Shown: positions 1 through 8,375 of the stretch, one piece after another | Layout: each line of letters begins with the position of its first letter | Position numbering within the stretch: the stretch's first letter is position 1 | Assembly (NCBI RefSeq): GCF_000168975.1 | Contig: NZ_AAUW01000026.1 | Coordinates: 1 to 64,000 of the forward strand | DNA from: Roseibium aggregatum IAM 12614 | GTDB lineage: Bacteria > Pseudomonadota > Alphaproteobacteria > Rhizobiales > Stappiaceae | Reading direction: 5' to 3' | Length of the DNA stretch: 64,000 nt | The notes under the pieces: model-generated | The model's database searches: none | What the model was told of the DNA's origin: nothing | The model's input: the letters and a program-made list of their open reading frames with translations, nothing else | Made by a program: the position numbers and the translations under genes

Positions 1-257
1 CAGCCCCCAGTGACGGAAGTAATCTTGGAGAATGCTACAACAACTGGATTTCGTGGTGTAACGATAAGACCAGTGGCTACCCGAACAGTTGCTACGGCGA
101 AAGCCTGGATCACTGTGACGGCGTCCATAAGGCCAGTATGACCCAGATTCCCGGCTATAAGGCCAAGTCGATGCGAGCCAATGCCTTGCGCAAGGCCAAA
201 CGCACCAATACCCGCCTGGTCTCTCCTGTCGTTCAGCCGGTTCGCACAAGCAACTGA
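1..257 (+). CDS. Unknown cysteine-containing protein, C-terminal part
   Basis: An open frame enters from the left edge (codons in phase with position 3) and stops with TGA at 255-257, giving about 84 residues. The visible part has four cysteines within roughly 30 residues (motifs GECYNN, WCND, NSCYGE and DHCDG) and a basic tail (ANALRKAKRTN). The paired cysteines suggest a disulfide-bonded exported protein, but the N-terminus and any signal peptide lie outside the window. I do not recognise the family. A good hairpin terminator follows 18 bp after the stop, which supports this being a real gene end. Confidence 0.55.
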   Translation, partial: APSDGSNLGECYNNWISWCNDKTSGYPNSCYGESLDHCDGVHKASMTQIPGYKAKSMRANALRKAKRTNTRLVSPVVQPVRTSN

Positions 258-275
258 GCCAACGCTCTTGTAGCA

Positions 276-309
276 AAAAGCCCTGCAATGGACGCATTGC
301 GGGGCTTTT
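276..309 (+). terminator. Rho-independent terminator
   Basis: A 15-bp stem (276-290 with 295-309, one G-U pair) closes on the loop GACG. It starts with AAAA and ends with TTTT, so it could work on both strands. It lies just downstream of the truncated gene. Confidence 0.75.
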
Positions 310-478
310 GTGTTTCTGGGACCGGTCTGAACAGCAATACCCCTCGCCAATCCTCGCCAGACTTGCCCCCTTCGGCTGCGGCCTCTCGCAAATGACAATC
401 CGGCTCATTCGTGCAAGATAGCCACAACGGCCAGTCAGCCTCCCCCATCCATCATCTATCGCCTTACCATCGGAAACC

Positions 479-1657
479 ATGCCAGCCACACCACGCCATC
501 CCGTCGCACTGGCTTTCGGCGGCCTGCTGTCCCTTGCCGCTGCAATGGGGATCGGCCGGTTCGTCTATACCCCGATCCTGCCCTTCATGACCGCGGGCTT
601 GTCGATGCCGCCCGACGATGCGGGGTTGATCGCGTCGGCTAACTTTCTGGGGTATCTGGCCGGAGCGCTTGCCGGCGCCTCCAGGTCCCTGCCCGGCAAT
701 CCCCGCATGTGGTTTCTCGGCGGGCTGATCGCCAGCGCTCTCACCAGCGCCGCGATGGCACTGACCACTGCTTTACCGCTGTTCCTGCTGATCCGTTTTG
801 CCAGCGGCGTGGCAAGTGCCTTTGCGCTGGTCTTTTCCACCAGCCTGATCCTGGAAAGGCTGACTGCCGCCGGGCGCGGCGGGTTGAGCGCACTCCACTT
901 CGCCGGAGTCGGCTGCGGCATCGCCTTCTCCGCCGTCCTGGTGGCTTTGCTTGCTCATCTGGGGGCAGATTGGCGCATGCTCTGGCTGGCAAGCGGTGCG
1001 GCAACGCTCTGCTTTCTGCTGGTTGCCGCCGTTCTGGTGCCGGCTGGTCCGGTGTCCGTGCCTGGTCCAGCACCGGTGCAGACCTCACCTGCCGCTCCCC
1101 AATCGTCCCCCTTCGGTTCCGCGAGCCGCATCCGTCTGATACTGGCTTATGGCCTGTTCGGTTTCGGCTACGTCATCACCGCAACCTTCATCAACACGAT
1201 TGCACGTGCCGATCCGGCGCTTCAGTCGACCGAAGCATACGTGTGGCTGACGGTCGGCCTCTCCGCCGCCCCTTCGGTTTACGTCTGGAACAGGATCGCC
1301 TTGCGGCTGGGAACCCGAAAGGGTTTTGCGCTTGCGTGCATTCTGGAAGCGGCCGGCGTGGCCCTGACGGCCATCACCGCCGCCCCCGCGCTTTTCCTGA
1401 TAGGCGCAGCGCTTCTCGGGGCAACCTTTGTGGGCATAACGGCGCTTGGCCTGATGGAGGCCCGGCGCGAAGTCAGTGGGGATGGTCCGGCGGCAGTGCG
1501 TCAGATGCTGGCGGTTCTGACGGCAAGTTTTGGTGTCGGACAAATGGCGGGTCCCTGGGTCGCGGGCCAGATGCACCATCTGACAGGATCCTTTACCGCT
1601 TCCTCTCTGGCGGCCGCCGCAGCTCTTGTGGTTGCCGCGGCACTGGTCGTCAGATGA
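479..1657 (+). CDS. MFS transporter, YbfB/YjiJ family
   Basis: A 392-residue, very hydrophobic protein with about 12 predicted membrane spans in two halves joined by a Pro/Ser-rich loop near residues 190-220. Residues 24-35 (GIGRFVYTPILP) match the signature at the end of the first helix in the YbfB/YjiJ group of the major facilitator superfamily. It is an inner-membrane secondary transporter of unknown substrate. The next gene converges on it, with stop codons about 10 bp apart. The ribosome-binding site is weak (CGGAAACC). The family call is firm; the substrate cannot be read from sequence. Confidence 0.85.
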   Translation: MPATPRHPVALAFGGLLSLAAAMGIGRFVYTPILPFMTAGLSMPPDDAGLIASANFLGYLAGALAGASRSLPGNPRMWFLGGLIASALTSAAMALTTALPLFLLIRFASGVASAFALVFSTSLILERLTAAGRGGLSALHFAGVGCGIAFSAVLVALLAHLGADWRMLWLASGAATLCFLLVAAVLVPAGPVSVPGPAPVQTSPAAPQSSPFGSASRIRLILAYGLFGFGYVITATFINTIARADPALQSTEAYVWLTVGLSAAPSVYVWNRIALRLGTRKGFALACILEAAGVALTAITAAPALFLIGAALLGATFVGITALGLMEARREVSGDGPAAVRQMLAVLTASFGVGQMAGPWVAGQMHHLTGSFTASSLAAAAALVVAAALVVR

Positions 1658-1666
1658 ACTTCCCGC

Positions 1667-2524
1667 TCAGGCGTGAGAGAATTCCCAGTAGAGCTCTCTT
1701 GCGCGGGCCGCAATCGGGCCCGGCTGCAAGTCACGCTCCTCGATCCGTTTGACCGGCGTCACCTTGCTATAGTTTCCGGTCGAGAAGATCTCGTCCGCTT
1801 CCAGAAACTCGCCATAGTCCATGGTGCGCTCGAACACATCATAGCCGACCGACCGCAGCAACTGAATCACGCGCTGGCGGGTAATGCCGTTCAGGAAAGT
1901 GCCGTTTGGAACCGGCGTATGCACCTTGCCTTCCTTGGCCATGAAGATATTGGCCGACGTCAGCTCGGCAACATTGCCAAGCATGTCGCGGACAACCGCG
2001 TTGTCGAAGCCGCGCCCCTTGGCCTCAAGCATGGCTCTGGCGTTGTTGGGATAAAGGCAACCGGCCTTGGCGTTGACGGGCATGCATTCGACCGTCGGGC
2101 GGCGGAACGGCGACAGCGTAATGCTCATGGCCGCATCCTTGGGCGCCATCGGCGCATCGAACAGGCACAGGCAGAACCGCGTGCTGTCGGGATCGCCCAC
2201 GATCACACCGGGTCCGTCACTCTCGACCCAGTACATCGGCTTGACGTAGACCTGCTGGTCGCCGCCAAATTTCGCACAGCCTTCCTTGGTCAGTTCGACC
2301 ATTTCACCCACCTGCATGGTGGGCTTCATTCCCAGCGCAACGGCACTGTCGTTGACGCGCTTGCAGTGGAGATCGATGTCCGGCATCACGCCTTCAAAGA
2401 AGCGGGCGCCGTCAAAAACGCTGGAGCCGAGCCAGGAAGCGTGCGTGCGCGGGCCCATGATCGGTGGATTGCCCTCGTGCCAAGTCCCGTCGATCCAGGT
2501 CCAGGTGTCACTCCATCCGCTCAT
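1667..2524 (-). CDS. Branched-chain amino acid aminotransferase-like (class IV)
   Basis: A 285-residue PLP enzyme of fold type IV. The Schiff-base lysine is probably K153 in NAKAGCLYPNNARA. Downstream come the conserved E-L-T-S-A-N-I-F and N-G-I-T-R-Q-R-V blocks typical of IlvE-like enzymes. It would interconvert branched-chain 2-oxo acids and amino acids, although D-amino acid aminotransferase and aminodeoxychorismate lyase relatives share the fold. The ATG at 2524 was chosen because GGGAAGAG lies just upstream; the frame stays open 20 codons further but without homology. It sits alone, convergent with the MFS gene. Confidence 0.85.
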   Translation of the reverse strand: MSGWSDTWTWIDGTWHEGNPPIMGPRTHASWLGSSVFDGARFFEGVMPDIDLHCKRVNDSAVALGMKPTMQVGEMVELTKEGCAKFGGDQQVYVKPMYWVESDGPGVIVGDPDSTRFCLCLFDAPMAPKDAAMSITLSPFRRPTVECMPVNAKAGCLYPNNARAMLEAKGRGFDNAVVRDMLGNVAELTSANIFMAKEGKVHTPVPNGTFLNGITRQRVIQLLRSVGYDVFERTMDYGEFLEADEIFSTGNYSKVTPVKRIEERDLQPGPIAARARELYWEFSHA

Positions 2525-2836
2525 GTCTCTTCCCTTTTCAGCGCTGCGGTTGTGCAGTTCGTTCGCCGAAACAACACCTACCATCTCGGCAGGTCAATAG
2601 CTTGCCGCCAAAATCCGAAAAGTTGCTGTCTTTCTTCGCAAAATCCGATGTGATCGGAATGGAAATCACCAAAAACGAACAAATGCTGATATAAATTTTC
2701 CTATCTCTTCGATGCAATGACGAGGTGCGAGCTACCCGCCTGGTCTGGCTGGAGCGCGCCGGATCTGCATCCGGACCATTGACTCTCGCCGCACAAAGTT
2801 CTCTATATGTTCTTCCTTTAATCTTGGGAGGGCAGG
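2525..2836. promoter_or_regulatory. Divergent promoter region with a palindrome
   Basis: This 312-bp gap separates the divergently transcribed aminotransferase and VOC genes. A perfect palindrome CCGAT-GTG-ATCGG lies at 2645-2657, and AAAATCCGA occurs twice (near 2610 and 2639), so the second copy overlaps the palindrome. The stretch 2640-2705 is AT-rich. An operator is plausible; the regulator is unknown. Confidence 0.35.
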
Positions 2837-3271
2837 ATGGAACAGCGCATTTCCGTCACGACACTCGTGGTTGAAGACGTCGCCGAAGCACGTCGGTTCT
2901 TCGAAGACGGTCTGGGATGGCAGGCTCATTCCTCACCAGGCCCCGAAGTGGTGTTCTTCCAGGTTCCTGGCAGCGTGTTTGCCCTTTACGGCCGCACCTC
3001 GCTGGAAGAGGAGATCGGACGCCCCGTGACCGACAGCCCCACCGGTGCGGTCACCCTCGCCTGGAACGGCAGGTCGGAAGCCGAAGTCGACGAGAGTTTC
3101 CTGAAAGCGCTCGCTGCGGGTGCAAGACCGGTCAAGGAACCCCAGAAAGCTTTCTGGGGCGGGTACTCTTCCTATGTGGAAGTGCCCGGCGGCCACCTGC
3201 TCGAGATTGCCTATAACCCATTCTGGCCGGTGGAAGAGAACGGTACAATCACGCTACCTCCAGTCCAATAA
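2837..3271 (+). CDS. VOC family (glyoxalase/bleomycin-resistance fold) protein
   Basis: A 144-residue single-domain protein starting RISVTTLVVEDVAEARRFFE, the usual opening beta-strand and helix of the vicinal oxygen chelate fold. It ends with GGHLLEIAYNP, whose glutamate is the usual C-terminal metal-ligand position. The expected length of a half-glyoxalase is met, so it should dimerise. GGGAGG upstream supports the start. The substrate is unknown; members include dioxygenases, isomerases and resistance proteins. It precedes the haloacid dehalogenase on the same strand with a 121-bp gap. Confidence 0.8.
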   Translation: MEQRISVTTLVVEDVAEARRFFEDGLGWQAHSSPGPEVVFFQVPGSVFALYGRTSLEEEIGRPVTDSPTGAVTLAWNGRSEAEVDESFLKALAAGARPVKEPQKAFWGGYSSYVEVPGGHLLEIAYNPFWPVEENGTITLPPVQ

Positions 3272-3392
3272 CAGGGCACAATAGCGGGAAAAGTCGTGCC
3301 TGCGTCCTTTGTCGCAGATTGCCGCGCTTGACGCAGGAGGCCGCAGGCTGTTCTCTTCCGCGGTTTCGTGAAAGGACTTGGAGGTCTTGAAG

Positions 3393-4055
3393 ATGGCGCA
3401 TGCTGCTTACGTGTTCGATGCGTATGGAACCTTGTTCGACGTGCATGCAGCCGTCCGCAAACATGCGGAAAAACTTGGCCCGGATGCCCAGAGACTGTCG
3501 TCGCTCTGGCGGGAAAAACAGCTTGAGTATTCCTGGGTGCGTGCCCTGATGGGCAAATACCTGGACTTCTGGGAACTGACCCAGCAAGGCCTGGACACCG
3601 CGTTCGCCCTGGTGCCTTCCGCCGACAAGTCGCTGCGCGAGGATCTTCTGAGCGCCTATTGGGAACTTGATTGCTATCCGGAAGTGCCGCAGGTCCTGAC
3701 CAACCTGAAGGCGACCGGTGCAAAAATCGCGATCCTTTCCAACGGGTCTCCGGCCATGCTGGAGGCAGCCGCCAAGGCCGCCGGTCTGACCGAGCTCTTT
3801 GACGAGATCTTCTCCGTCGATGACCTTCGAACCTTCAAGACCGATCCGCAGGTCTATGAAATGGTCACGACCCATTTCCGGATCTATCCGGAAGAGGTCT
3901 CCTTCCAGTCATCCAACCGGTGGGATATTGCGGGCGCGACCGCGTTCGGGTTCCGCACGGTGTGGATGAACCGCATGGGCATGCCGGACGAATACCCGGA
4001 CCTTTCTCCCAAAGCGGTGCTGGTCGATCTGACGGGACTTGCCACTCTCGGCTGA
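3393..4055 (+). CDS. L-2-haloacid dehalogenase (HAD type II)
   Basis: A 220-residue HAD-superfamily enzyme that hydrolyses L-2-haloalkanoates to D-2-hydroxy acids (EC 3.8.1.2). The diagnostic residues of the biochemically known family are visible: nucleophile D9 in FDAYGTLFD, the R-E-K-Q-L-E-Y-S-W substrate-pocket segment, LSNGSP, FKTDPQVYE with the catalytic lysine, and FQSSNRWDIAGA. The start is ATG 3393, eight bases after GGAGG (3380-3384); a TTG five codons upstream is less likely. It stands in front of a TRAP transporter, which could supply its acid substrate, though the 321-bp gap argues against one transcript. Confidence 0.85.
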   Translation: MAHAAYVFDAYGTLFDVHAAVRKHAEKLGPDAQRLSSLWREKQLEYSWVRALMGKYLDFWELTQQGLDTAFALVPSADKSLREDLLSAYWELDCYPEVPQVLTNLKATGAKIAILSNGSPAMLEAAAKAAGLTELFDEIFSVDDLRTFKTDPQVYEMVTTHFRIYPEEVSFQSSNRWDIAGATAFGFRTVWMNRMGMPDEYPDLSPKAVLVDLTGLATLG

Positions 4056-4376
4056 CCCGCCGCACCTCCCCTCGAGGAAGGAATGGCAAAGCCAGGTTGG
4101 AGCTTCTCTATTTTCAAAACAGTTCCTCACATTTTTTCCAACAAGGAAAAGATGTTTTGAGCGCCTGGCAAGGTTGCAGGATTCTGTAAGTGTAATATCC
4201 TCTTCTTGGTTGGGAGGAAAAGAAGAGCGACAGACTTCCTCGAGGTCATCCCGAACCAGTTACAAAACAACTGCTTAAGAACACAAACTGCTGGTTTGTC
4301 ACCGCGAAGAAGAAGGGGCGTTCAAACACCCCTACGCGATCGCTCATTTGCTCCCAGACCTATTTGGGAGGATACC
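4056..4376. other. Gap upstream of the TRAP operon
   Basis: A 321-bp non-coding stretch between the dehalogenase and dctP. It is less GC-rich than its surroundings. No convincing hairpin, operator or small gene was seen. It presumably holds the TRAP operon promoter and a leader. Confidence 0.5.
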
Positions 4377-5483
4377 ATGAAACAACTTACGACTCGCAGG
4401 CAGGCCCTGCAGACGCTCGCAGGTGCCGGAACGGTTGGAGCAGCGACACTCGCAGCGCCGCATATCGCATCGGCACAAGGCCAGACGACAACCTGGAAAA
4501 TCCAGACGTCCTGGCCAGGCGGTGCCGGTTTGCAGATCTTCAAGGACTGGTGCGCAACCATCGTCGAGAAAACCGGCGGCGAGCTGGCCTTCCAGCCGTT
4601 CGGCGCAAATGACGTGGTGGGCGATTTCCAGCTGTACGACGCCGTAAAAAACGGCGTTCTCGACGCGGTCAATCCGTTCACCATCTACGCCCAGGGCATC
4701 ATTCCCGCGGCCACCTTCCTGACGAGCTATCCACTCGGCATGCGCAACCCGCACGAATGGGACGTGTTCTACTATTCCCTCGGCGGCCTCGAAATCGCCC
4801 GTGAACTCTACGCAGCCCAGAACATGGTGTTTGTCGGACCGGTACATCACGGCCCCAACATTATTCACTCCAAGGTACCGATCCGCTCCATCGACGATTT
4901 CCGCGGTCGCAAGATGCGTCTGCCTGGCGGCATGGTCGCTGAAGTCTTCACCGAGATCGGGGCGGAAACGACGGTGCTTCCGGGATCGGAAATCTTCCCC
5001 GCACTTGAAAAAGGCACGATCGACGTCGCCGACTATGTCGGTCCGGCAGTCAACTATGCCCTCGGCTTCAGCCAGGTCACCGAATACATTTCCATGGGCC
5101 CTCCGGGCTTCATGTCGCTGTATCAGCCGGTCGACCTGATGGACATCACCGTTGGCATGGATGCCTGGAATGCCCTCAGCCCGCAGATGCAGCAGTTCGT
5201 CGAAATGGAAACACACGTCTATTCTGACATGCACCATGCGGCCATCCAGAAGGCAGACCAGGAGGCCTGGGCGAAATTCGAAGCCGATGGCACCGAAATC
5301 ACCCGGCTCAGTCAGGACGATGTCGAGCTGATGACCGAAGTCGCCGTCCCCATCTGGTTCAACTATGCGAACCGGGACAAGGACAGCGCGCGCCTCTTCA
5401 AGATCCAGCTCGACTACATGATGTCCGGTTCGCTCGGCTACGTCACGCCGGAGCAGGTCGAAGGCCTCGAACTCGACCTCTGA
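4377..5483 (+). CDS. dctP: TRAP transporter solute-binding protein (DctP/TakP-like)
   Basis: A 368-residue periplasmic receptor. It has a twin-arginine signal peptide (TTRRQALQTLAG, then a hydrophobic stretch, cleavage near HIASA-QG). The mature part shows TRAP binding-protein blocks: RSIDDFRGRKMR, with the arginine that usually salt-bridges the carboxylate, and LPGSEIFPALEKGTIDVADYVGP. This arrangement resembles TakP (2-oxo acids) and the mannitol/chloroaromatic-type receptors more than C4-dicarboxylate DctP. ATG 4377 follows GGGAGG; a longer upstream reading frame lacks a ribosome-binding site. First gene of the TRAP operon. Confidence 0.9.
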   Translation: MKQLTTRRQALQTLAGAGTVGAATLAAPHIASAQGQTTTWKIQTSWPGGAGLQIFKDWCATIVEKTGGELAFQPFGANDVVGDFQLYDAVKNGVLDAVNPFTIYAQGIIPAATFLTSYPLGMRNPHEWDVFYYSLGGLEIARELYAAQNMVFVGPVHHGPNIIHSKVPIRSIDDFRGRKMRLPGGMVAEVFTEIGAETTVLPGSEIFPALEKGTIDVADYVGPAVNYALGFSQVTEYISMGPPGFMSLYQPVDLMDITVGMDAWNALSPQMQQFVEMETHVYSDMHHAAIQKADQEAWAKFEADGTEITRLSQDDVELMTEVAVPIWFNYANRDKDSARLFKIQLDYMMSGSLGYVTPEQVEGLELDL

Positions 5484-5506
5484 TCCCAGACGACGTCTCG
5501 GGAAAC

Positions 5507-5534
5507 GGACCCGCGCGGCCAGCCGCGCGGGTCC
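5507..5534 (+). terminator. Intercistronic hairpin after dctP
   Basis: A 12-bp GC-only-core stem (5507-5518 with 5523-5534) closes on CCAG, 23 bp after the dctP stop. There is no T-run. It therefore looks like a partial terminator or 3'-stabilising structure that lets the binding protein outnumber the permease, as is common in transporter operons. Confidence 0.65.
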
Positions 5535-5579
5535 TGTTCAACTCAACAGGGGCTTGTTTCCCCTGGGGAAGGGAGAGGC

Positions 5580-6914
5580 ATGCCTCATCTGGACTTTACC
5601 CTGCCGCACTGGGCCTATTGGCTGGGGCTGATCATCTTTCCGCTGATCGCCGCAGCCCTTGCCAAGCGGCCGAAGCGGACTGAGCGGCGCTACTCGCTGG
5701 TGCTCGGCTATTTCATCCTTGTGACCGGCGGCATTCTGGGCCTGCACAGGCTTTACCTGAAAAGCCTGATCGGCCTGGTGTATATCCCGGTTTTCGTGCT
5801 GATCCTTTACGCCAATGCGCAAAGCCAGGATGCGCGTGCAGTCGTCTCGGACATGGCCAACGCCGTGCGCCAGGCGGAGCGCACACTGGAGCGCGAAGGC
5901 GAAAGGGTGAAGACCGCAGAAGCCGATCTTCCTGCCTTGCGTCAGAAGCTCGCCGATGCGGAAGCACAGGCCGAAGAAGGCAGCTTTGCCAAGCGACGTG
6001 CAGAACGGGACGTCCAGCGCGCCGAACAACGTGTTGAACAGGGCAAGGCCCGGGTTGCCGAGGCTGAGGCAACTCTGGAGACCGCTCGCCCGGCTGTGGC
6101 AACAGCACGCGAAACCCTCGGTTTCTGGGGCAATGTTGCCAAATACGCCTTCTGGCTGTTGCTGGCTGGCGTTGCCCTGGACGCACTGCTTCTGCCCCGG
6201 CTGGTCTCGAAAGCCAACGAGAACCTGCCCCCGGACCCGGAACTCAGCGAAGCTGAAAAGAAGCTCAAGGAGCTGGAAGAAGCCGAGCGCAAGGACGATG
6301 CCGATCACGTCTCGTCCGGTTGGACCGGCCGGATCGACCGGCTGTCGCTCTATTGTGGCGAGTTTGTCAGCTACTGGGCGGTGATCGCCGTTCTTGTCTA
6401 CTACTTCGAAGTCATGAGCCGCTACGTCTTCGGCAGCCCGACCAACTGGGCTCACGAGGCGATGTATCTCATGTTCGGCATGCAGTATCTGATCGCCGGA
6501 TCCTACGCCATGCTGACGGAATCCCACGTACGGGTCGATGTCTTCTACGCGCCGCTCTCGCCGCGCCGGAAGGCAATTGTCGATCTGCTGACATCCGTCT
6601 TCTTCTTCATCTTCGCCGGCACCCTGCTGGTCACCTCCTGGATCTTCGCGTTCGATGCCATCGCGGTTCCCTCCGGCAACTCGCTGGTTTCGGACTGGGC
6701 ACGAGGCCAGATCGGTTTCAGCGAAGTGGTCGCAAGCTGGAACCTTGCCCAGTGGACCGACCCGAATATCCGCTGGGGCGAAATCAGCTTCAACGAATGG
6801 GAAGTGCCGCTCTGGCCAATGAAGTGGGTCATGGTGCTCGGTGGGTTGCTGCTGGTGCTCCAGGGAATTTCCAAATTCGCGCAGGACATCCGCGCAGTGA
6901 TGGGCAGGGCTTGA
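5580..6914 (+). CDS. dctQ: TRAP small permease DctQ with TM2-like/coiled-coil N-terminus
   Basis: A 444-residue protein, more than twice the usual DctQ length of about 170-200. Residues 10-80 form membrane spans around a TM2-like motif (GGILGLHRLYLK, 50-61). Residues 85-180 are a charged heptad-rich coiled coil. A further membrane helix spans about 183-207, followed by a charged linker to 245. Residues 250-444 are the four-helix DctQ domain (SYWAVIAVLVYYFEVMSRYVFGSP, with AHEAMYLMFGMQYL). AGGGAGAGG precedes ATG 5580. dctM follows after 3 bp, so the fusion lies inside an intact operon and no frameshift is needed. Confidence 0.85.
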   Translation: MPHLDFTLPHWAYWLGLIIFPLIAAALAKRPKRTERRYSLVLGYFILVTGGILGLHRLYLKSLIGLVYIPVFVLILYANAQSQDARAVVSDMANAVRQAERTLEREGERVKTAEADLPALRQKLADAEAQAEEGSFAKRRAERDVQRAEQRVEQGKARVAEAEATLETARPAVATARETLGFWGNVAKYAFWLLLAGVALDALLLPRLVSKANENLPPDPELSEAEKKLKELEEAERKDDADHVSSGWTGRIDRLSLYCGEFVSYWAVIAVLVYYFEVMSRYVFGSPTNWAHEAMYLMFGMQYLIAGSYAMLTESHVRVDVFYAPLSPRRKAIVDLLTSVFFFIFAGTLLVTSWIFAFDAIAVPSGNSLVSDWARGQIGFSEVVASWNLAQWTDPNIRWGEISFNEWEVPLWPMKWVMVLGGLLLVLQGISKFAQDIRAVMGRA

Positions 6915-6917
6915 TCC

Positions 6918-8273
6918 ATGGGACTTGAAATCGGAATTGAGTGGCTGACACTCATCATGTTCGGCTCGCTGCTGGTCCTGCTCATGGCAGGTTTGCCGCT
7001 GGCCTTCGTCACCGGAGGGCTCGCCTGTGTGTTCCTGTTCGTCCTTGGCGACGAACGGGCGCTCAACATCGTGCCCTCCCGCATCTTTCCGTTGATGACC
7101 AACTATCAGCTTTCGGCAATCCCGCTGTTCATCTTCATGGCATCGATGCTGGAACGGGCCGGCATCATCAACGACATGTTCGATGTCATCTACAAGGTGC
7201 TCGGCGGCGTCAAAGGCGGCCTGGCGGCTGCCACCATCATCGCCTCCACCGTTCTGGCGGCCATGGTGGGGGTTATCGGGGCAGCCGTGGTCACCATGGG
7301 CATCATCGCCCTGCCCGCCATGCTGAAACGAAACTACGATCCCAAGATCGCCATGGGCTCGATCATGGCCGGAGGAACGCTCGGCATCCTGATCCCGCCT
7401 TCGATCCTGGCAATCATCTATGCCGTGGTGGCCGAACAATCCGTCGGTGAGCTCTTCATCGGCGCGGTCATACCCGGCCTGCTGCTGTCCGGGCTTTACA
7501 TCCTTTATGTGATCGTCAGTTGCATGATCGATCCCAGAAAGGGGCCGCCGATCCCCGAGGAAGAGCGCATTCCCTTGAAGGAAAAGATCCGGCTGCTGTC
7601 GAACATGTCCGCTCCGATCGCACTGATCGTGATCGTGCTGGGTGTGATCTTCACCGGTGTCGCAACTCCGGTGGAAGCTGCCGGGATCGGCACCTTCGGC
7701 GCCATCGTCGTGGCCGCCATCCACCGCAATCTCGACTGGCAGACACTGCGCGAAGCCTCACTGACCACCTTGAAAGCTTCGGCCATGGTGATCTGGATCA
7801 TGTTCGGCGCGACCATCTTCGTCGGTCTCTATGTGCTGGAAGGCGGTCAGCAGTTTGTCCAAGGCGCCCTGGAAGCAACCGGCCTCGGCCCGTGGGGCAT
7901 CCTGATCATCATGCAGATTGTTCTGGTCGTCCTGGGCATGTTCCTGGACTGGGTCGGCATCCTGCTCCTCTGCGTGCCGATTTTCGTACCGATCATCAAG
8001 GCGCTCGGAGCTGCATCCTTCGGACTCGACAGCCCGGACGATCTGGTGCTGTGGTTCGGTGTTCTCTACCTCGTCAACATGCAGATGAGCTTCCTGTCGC
8101 CACCGTTCGGTTACGCGCTCTTTTACCTGCGCGGCGTCGCTCCGGCGGACATCCCGATGACAGACATCTTCAAGTCTGCCCTGCCATTCCTGGCTCTGCA
8201 GGTTCTCGGCCTGGCTCTGTGCATGCTGTTCCCGGGGCTGATCACCTGGCTACCGAACCTGGTCTACGGGTAG
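6918..8273 (+). CDS. dctM: TRAP transporter large permease DctM
   Basis: A 451-residue integral membrane protein with about 12 spans, the ion-coupled transport subunit of the TRAP system. Family blocks include VVTMGIIALPAMLKRNYDPKIAMGSIMAGGTLGILIPPSI near residues 130-165 (quoted here only as a landmark: GGTLGILIPPS) and the C-terminal LSPPFGYALFYLRGV. Translation starts 3 bp after the dctQ stop, so the two are probably coupled. With DctP it should import an organic acid using a sodium or proton gradient. Confidence 0.92.
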   Translation: MGLEIGIEWLTLIMFGSLLVLLMAGLPLAFVTGGLACVFLFVLGDERALNIVPSRIFPLMTNYQLSAIPLFIFMASMLERAGIINDMFDVIYKVLGGVKGGLAAATIIASTVLAAMVGVIGAAVVTMGIIALPAMLKRNYDPKIAMGSIMAGGTLGILIPPSILAIIYAVVAEQSVGELFIGAVIPGLLLSGLYILYVIVSCMIDPRKGPPIPEEERIPLKEKIRLLSNMSAPIALIVIVLGVIFTGVATPVEAAGIGTFGAIVVAAIHRNLDWQTLREASLTTLKASAMVIWIMFGATIFVGLYVLEGGQQFVQGALEATGLGPWGILIIMQIVLVVLGMFLDWVGILLLCVPIFVPIIKALGAASFGLDSPDDLVLWFGVLYLVNMQMSFLSPPFGYALFYLRGVAPADIPMTDIFKSALPFLALQVLGLALCMLFPGLITWLPNLVYG

Positions 8274-8298
8274 CGGCGCAAAAACGACAAAAGGAAAC

Positions 8299-8326
8299 GG
8301 CTGCGCTCAGTGGGAAGAGCGCAGCC
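8299..8326 (+). terminator. Terminator-like hairpin after the TRAP operon
   Basis: A perfect 10-bp stem GGCTGCGCTC/GAGCGCAGCC with an 8-nt loop, 25 bp after the dctM stop. There is no strong T-run. The next gene is convergent, so the hairpin could serve both. Confidence 0.6.
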
Positions 8327-8375
8327 ATTCCGTACCGCCGGGTGAACGTGGCCAGCGGGTTCCCGAGAAAGCAGA

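Noticed and set aside
5538-7724. 728-codon open frame antisense to the TRAP permease genes
   Set aside because: It mirrors strongly coding GC-rich genes, is rich in His/Asp/Gln and shows no family; the sense strand encodes clear DctQ and DctM.
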